A stretch of DNA of 8,911 bases from an uncultured Coriobacteriales bacterium (GTDB lineage: Bacteria > Actinomycetota > Coriobacteriia > Coriobacteriales > Eggerthellaceae), in the NCBI GenBank assembly GCA_946892075.1, contig CAMPNZ010000053.1, positions 1-8,911 of the forward strand. The letters run 5' to 3'. The notes below the pieces were generated by a model. That model saw only the letters and a list, made by a program, of their open reading frames with translations, did no database searches and had not been told where the DNA came from. Shown here piece by piece: positions 5,771 to 8,911 of the stretch. The first letter of the stretch is position 1. Each line of letters begins with the position of its first letter. The translations under genes were made by a program, and so were the position numbers.

Positions 5771-6640
5771 AAAATGATACGGAAACGCAGCCAGGTAATA
5801 CGTAAGAATCTCTTGCGCAGTTTCCTCAACAGCGCGCCCTTCCGTATGAATAACAATGCAACCCAAGCTGCGCATAAAGTTGCGTGCTTTTTCGAGGTCA
5901 TCGTACACATAGTTCGGATCGGCGTACTGCTGCGCCACACCAGCCGCATTACCTAAACGCTTGCGGCGAATTGAAACCAGCAAATCGGGCGATGTCATCA
6001 AGCCAAAAATGCGCGCAGGGTCAACTTCGAACAGCTCGCTTGGTGGCTCGGTTTGCATATCAAGCGGAACATTCGCAACTTTGTATCCCTGCTGAGACAA
6101 ATAAATTGACAGCGGCGTTTTGGACGAACGCGAAACACCCAACAGCACCATATCGGCATGAGTTAAATCTTGCGGATTGCGGCCATCATCATGAGCAATC
6201 GCAAACTCTACCGCTTCAATGCGCGAGAAATATTGCTGATTTGCTACATGCAGCTTACCCGGCGCACGTAACGGAATGCGCCCTGAAACTTTCGCAAGCG
6301 CATCAAGCGCCGGCGTCATAATGTCAAGCGCTACAATCTCGGGATGCTGCAACACATACGAGCGAAGTTCACCCGCAAGAACAGCCGACACCAGCGTATA
6401 AAACACCACCACCGATGTGCAGTTAGTGGTTTTCAAGTCGTCTTCGATATGCTGCTCGAAAAAACTGCGAATTTCATCGAAGCTGGTAACTTTCGCGCAA
6501 ATTTCAATACGCGGGTTTTCAATGCCAAACTGCACCGCAGCTGCGCGTGCAATGGCCGAGCCTGTAAGTCCTACTGAATCGCTAATAATATAAACAGGCG
6601 GAAATGCAATAGATGTTTCGTCTTGTTCTTTACCGCTCAT
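5765..6640 (-). CDS. Pyruvate,phosphate dikinase / PEP synthase regulatory protein (DUF299 kinase-pyrophosphorylase)
   Basis: This bifunctional enzyme family inactivates its target by ADP-dependent phosphorylation of a Thr next to the catalytic His, and reactivates it by Pi-dependent removal that yields PPi. It thereby sets flux between pyruvate and PEP in the cytosol. From the ATG at 6640 the protein has 291 residues, a normal length. Diagnostic stretches are YIISDSVGLTG at 17-27, the P-loop-like GVSRSSKTPLSIYL at 168-181, YFSRIEAVEFAIAHDDG at 137-153, and the C-terminal YVYDDLEKARNFMRSLGC. The start at 6640 is preferred over an in-frame ATG at 6676 because AGGGGGAG lies about 7 nt before it. 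The B. subtilis homologue is YqfL (PPDK target), the E. coli one PpsR (PEP synthase target); sequence alone does not separate them here. The gene follows glyS on the same strand after 256 bp. Its target gene is not in the window. Confidence 0.93.
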   Translation of the reverse strand: MSGKEQDETSIAFPPVYIISDSVGLTGSAIARAAAVQFGIENPRIEICAKVTSFDEIRSFFEQHIEDDLKTTNCTSVVVFYTLVSAVLAGELRSYVLQHPEIVALDIMTPALDALAKVSGRIPLRAPGKLHVANQQYFSRIEAVEFAIAHDDGRNPQDLTHADMVLLGVSRSSKTPLSIYLSQQGYKVANVPLDMQTEPPSELFEVDPARIFGLMTSPDLLVSIRRKRLGNAAGVAQQYADPNYVYDDLEKARNFMRSLGCIVIHTEGRAVEETAQEILTYYLAAFPYHFQ

Positions 6641-6683
6641 GTAGGTACTCCCCCTTTTGTGAAACATGCGAAACACTCAAACT

Positions 6684-6689
6684 ATTATA
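6684..6689 (-). promoter_or_regulatory. -10 box of the PPDK regulator gene
   Basis: A perfect TATAAT on the minus strand lies 43 nt before the chosen ATG, between the minisatellite and the gene. No good -35 hexamer is found at 16-18 nt. The regulator may therefore be transcribed independently of glyS as well as by read-through. Confidence 0.4.
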
Positions 6690-6753
6690 GCGCAGCGAAC
6701 GAAACGCATGCGCGCGCCTGGACACTGCTCCCAACACAGAACTGCCACCAGCT

Positions 6754-6893
6754 TTCCAGTGCCGCAAGTCGTTCCAATGCCGCCAGCGTTCCCGTGCCGC
6801 AAGTCGTTCCAATGCCGCCAGCGTTCCAGTGCTGACAGCTGTTCCATGCTTCCAGTCGTTCCGGCACCGCTAGCTATTCCAGCACCACCAGCG
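6754..6893. repeat. 35-bp dimeric minisatellite between glyS and the PPDK regulator gene
   Basis: TTCC-starting subunits occur at 6754, 6772, 6789, 6807, 6824, 6842, 6859 and 6877, alternating 18 and 17 bp. The true unit is therefore a 35-bp dimer repeated four times; a degenerate CTCC at 6894 reaches the glyS stop. The first two dimers differ at one base (subunits begin TTCCAGTGCCGCAAGTCG and TTCCAATGCCGCCAGCG), while dimers 3 and 4 have diverged. No start codon with a ribosome-binding site makes it coding. Confidence 0.85.
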
Positions 6894-6896
6894 CTC

Positions 6897-8911
6897 CTAG
6901 CCTTTCGCTAAGCACGAAAAGTCAGCAATGCACGAAAATACATCAACGAAACAGTTCAGCACCGCAAGATGGTTTTTCTTTAACGCTTCATCTGCATCCA
7001 TAATAAGCGTCGATGCAAACAAGTCATCAATTGGCGCGCGAAGGGACGCAAGCGCACTGCACGCTTCTTCATAGCGCTGATGCTCTAAGTCGTGCTCTAG
7101 CTGCTGTTTTACGCTTTGAACCTTTGCAAGCAACGCTCGTTCGGCATCGTTACACAAAGCATCGTCAACACTCATACCAGCAGACGTGTCGTGCAAATTC
7201 CACGCGCGCACATACGCAGCTGTTAAGTTTTCATAATCTTCACGCTGCTGGTGCGCAACTTTTTCAAGCGCACGGCAACGCAGCATAATGTCGCGAGGAT
7301 GTTCTGGCTGAACAGCCACAATGGCGTCAATCGTCTGCGGCGCAATACCTTCGTCTTTCAGCATCACGCGCAAGCGCCCCAAAATGAAGCGATAAACTGC
7401 CTGATAACAAGCTTGTTTATCGAAGGAAACGCCCGCTTGAGCGTGCAAATCGAGAAGCGTATTGAGTGTTGCACTCAGCGACAACTGCGGATACGCATCC
7501 AAAATGCTCAGCGCGCCGATAGCGCTCCTGCGCAGCGCAAACGGATCTGAAGAGCCTGTTGGCGCTTGATCAATGGCGAACAATCCGCAGATTGTGTCAA
7601 GCTTATCGATAAGCGCAACACCACACGCAACTAAATCACACGGCAGCGCGTCCCCTGCAAAGCGCGGCTGATAATGCTGCGTAATTGCTTGCGCTACCTG
7701 GTCGTTTTCGCCACACGCACGCGCGTAATAGCCGCCCATGATGCCCTGAACGCTGGTAAATTCTATAACGGCATTTGTCACAAGATCGGCCTTGCACAAC
7801 AGCGCTGCACGACATAAATTCTGTTTTTCCTGCTGGGTTGCATCTAAGCTGGCACATATCTGCTTGGCACACGCTTCAATGCGCATTGTCTTGTCGTACA
7901 TCGTGCCTAAATCTTGCTGAAAAACTACCTGTTTCAGCTTATCAACATACCATTCAAGCGGATGCTTCAAATCTTCCTCGTAGAAAAATTTTGCATCGTC
8001 CAAACGCGCGCGAACCACGCGTTCGTTACCAACTTTCACCTGTTCAAACGCACTTTCAGCCGCGTTGCTTACCACGGCAAAATAATTCGTCAGTGCACCG
8101 TCGTTGGTGTAAAAAGGAAAATAGCGCTGATGCATAAGCATCGCGTCCACAATAATTTCTTTCGGAACAGCAAGAAAGCTCTCATCAAACGAGCACACAA
8201 GAACATGGGGCGCTTCACACAAATTCGTAACTTCAAGCAGCGTTTTTGCAGGAATTTCTGCGTGCAAGCCAAGCTTTTTCTCGAAGTGCGCCACTTCATC
8301 TAAAATGCGCTGTTTACGCTGGTCTTCAAAGGGAACAATCTGCAAATGCTGCAAGGTGTCAAGCAAGGCGTCAGCCGAGCTTATTTCGTGTTTGTCAGCG
8401 GAAAGCACACGATGTCCCCAGGTGAATCGATCGGCGTGAAGACCTGCAAAACTCAGCGGCACTACCGTGCTGCCAAACAAGCACACTATCCAGCGAACAG
8501 GGCGCGAGAACGTTTCGCTGCGCGATGCCCAACGACACGACTTTGGCCAGGCAATGGAGGTGATAATCTCAAGAAGCGCTGCCTGAATAGCGGGCGTGGT
8601 CGATTGCGAAGGGCTTGAAACGTGAGCGTACACGTAGCGCTCACCTGCGCAATCGCGTATTTCAAGTTCCGAGGCGCTCACATTTTTGGAGCGTGCAAAC
8701 CCAAGTGCCGCTTTCGTGAAATTCCCGTTTTCGTCAAGGGCAATTTTTGCGGAAGGTCCGCGAAAATCAAGCTCTTGTGCCTGCGTTTGCGCAGCTACTT
8801 GCTTCACAATGAAGCCAAGACGACGCGGCGTTGAGAAAACGGTAACACCTTCAAAAGGCACCGCATGCGCCGCCAAGCGCTCGGGAACAAGCGTTTGTAA
8901 TTGCTCAGTTG
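6897..8911 (-). CDS. glyS: Glycyl-tRNA synthetase beta subunit, partial (N-terminus beyond window)
   Basis: 670 codons are visible; the frame is open through base 8911, so roughly the first 20-25 residues are missing. With the alpha subunit (GlyQ, expected just outside at the right) it forms the bacterial alpha2beta2 enzyme that charges tRNA-Gly; the beta subunit supplies tRNA recognition. Family landmarks, counted from the first visible codon, are STPRRLGF near 26-33, SRPVRW near 135-140, VGNERVVRARLDDAKFF near 293-309, QGIMGGYYA near 388-396, KLDTICGLFAI near 436-446 and PTGSSDPFALRR at about 450-461. A helical anticodon-binding tail follows, ending SCLAKG. The residues LVPERL at the edge fit the usual N-terminal context, confirming that an apparent TTG start at 8876 is internal. 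No frameshift is seen and the length is normal. Confidence 0.96.
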   Translation of the reverse strand, partial: TEQLQTLVPERLAAHAVPFEGVTVFSTPRRLGFIVKQVAAQTQAQELDFRGPSAKIALDENGNFTKAALGFARSKNVSASELEIRDCAGERYVYAHVSSPSQSTTPAIQAALLEIITSIAWPKSCRWASRSETFSRPVRWIVCLFGSTVVPLSFAGLHADRFTWGHRVLSADKHEISSADALLDTLQHLQIVPFEDQRKQRILDEVAHFEKKLGLHAEIPAKTLLEVTNLCEAPHVLVCSFDESFLAVPKEIIVDAMLMHQRYFPFYTNDGALTNYFAVVSNAAESAFEQVKVGNERVVRARLDDAKFFYEEDLKHPLEWYVDKLKQVVFQQDLGTMYDKTMRIEACAKQICASLDATQQEKQNLCRAALLCKADLVTNAVIEFTSVQGIMGGYYARACGENDQVAQAITQHYQPRFAGDALPCDLVACGVALIDKLDTICGLFAIDQAPTGSSDPFALRRSAIGALSILDAYPQLSLSATLNTLLDLHAQAGVSFDKQACYQAVYRFILGRLRVMLKDEGIAPQTIDAIVAVQPEHPRDIMLRCRALEKVAHQQREDYENLTAAYVRAWNLHDTSAGMSVDDALCNDAERALLAKVQSVKQQLEHDLEHQRYEEACSALASLRAPIDDLFASTLIMDADEALKKNHLAVLNCFVDVFSCIADFSCLAKG

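Noticed and set aside
6641..6676. Upstream in-frame ATG at 6676 as start of the PPDK regulator
   Set aside because: The strong AGGGGGAG ribosome-binding site fits the ATG at 6640, the extra 12 residues are not family-like, and the 6676 ATG would lie at or next to the predicted transcription start.
8876..8876. TTG at 8876 as the start of glyS
   Set aside because: The frame stays open upstream with residues fitting the GlyS N-terminus, so the true start is beyond the window.

Overview
The window looks like a Gram-positive chromosome of intermediate GC content. My best guess is a Coriobacteriia member, possibly Cryptobacterium- or Atopobium-like. This is an inference from three things: the glyS / DUF299-kinase neighbourhood, a secreted BspA-type leucine-rich-repeat protein with a wall-sorting tail, and the remains of a class B sortase. 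No rRNA, tRNA, CRISPR array or intact transposase is visible. Every well-supported gene lies on the minus strand.

Layout from right to left, the direction of transcription. (i) 8911-5765 is housekeeping: the glycyl-tRNA synthetase beta subunit (5' end outside the window), then the pyruvate,phosphate dikinase / PEP synthase regulatory protein. Between them lies a 35-bp dimeric minisatellite, and a second 17-18 bp repeat overlaps the regulator's stop codon. No dikinase gene follows within the window. (ii) 5764-5176 is a gene-free stretch with a candidate promoter and a long, foldable leader. (iii) 5175-3340 encodes a 611-residue surface protein: signal peptide, BspA/LRR_5 region, Flg_new (InlB B-repeat-like) module, Pro-rich wall spacer and an atypical MPRTS sorting tail. 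(iv) 3420-2074 is a decayed segment. It holds a doubtful plus-strand ORF, the first ~23 codons of a response regulator with its own -10 box, a fragment of a membrane protein, a GC-rich palindrome, a 25-bp tandem repeat, and a frameshifted class B sortase that still shows its catalytic Cys and Arg. (v) 1826-1 is a clearly more GC-rich pair, rloA-rloB, with its own promoter and an 8-nt translational overlap. It is a candidate phage-defence (AbiL/Rlo-type) ATPase plus TOPRIM-like partner. rloB runs off the left edge.

The main story is a graveyard between a surface protein and a probably imported defence pair. A two-component/sortase locus has been reduced to scars beside a protein carrying a degenerate sortase motif, and rloAB occupies the flank. 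The sortase and response-regulator remnants become apparent only when frames are stitched together, because no single long ORF covers them.
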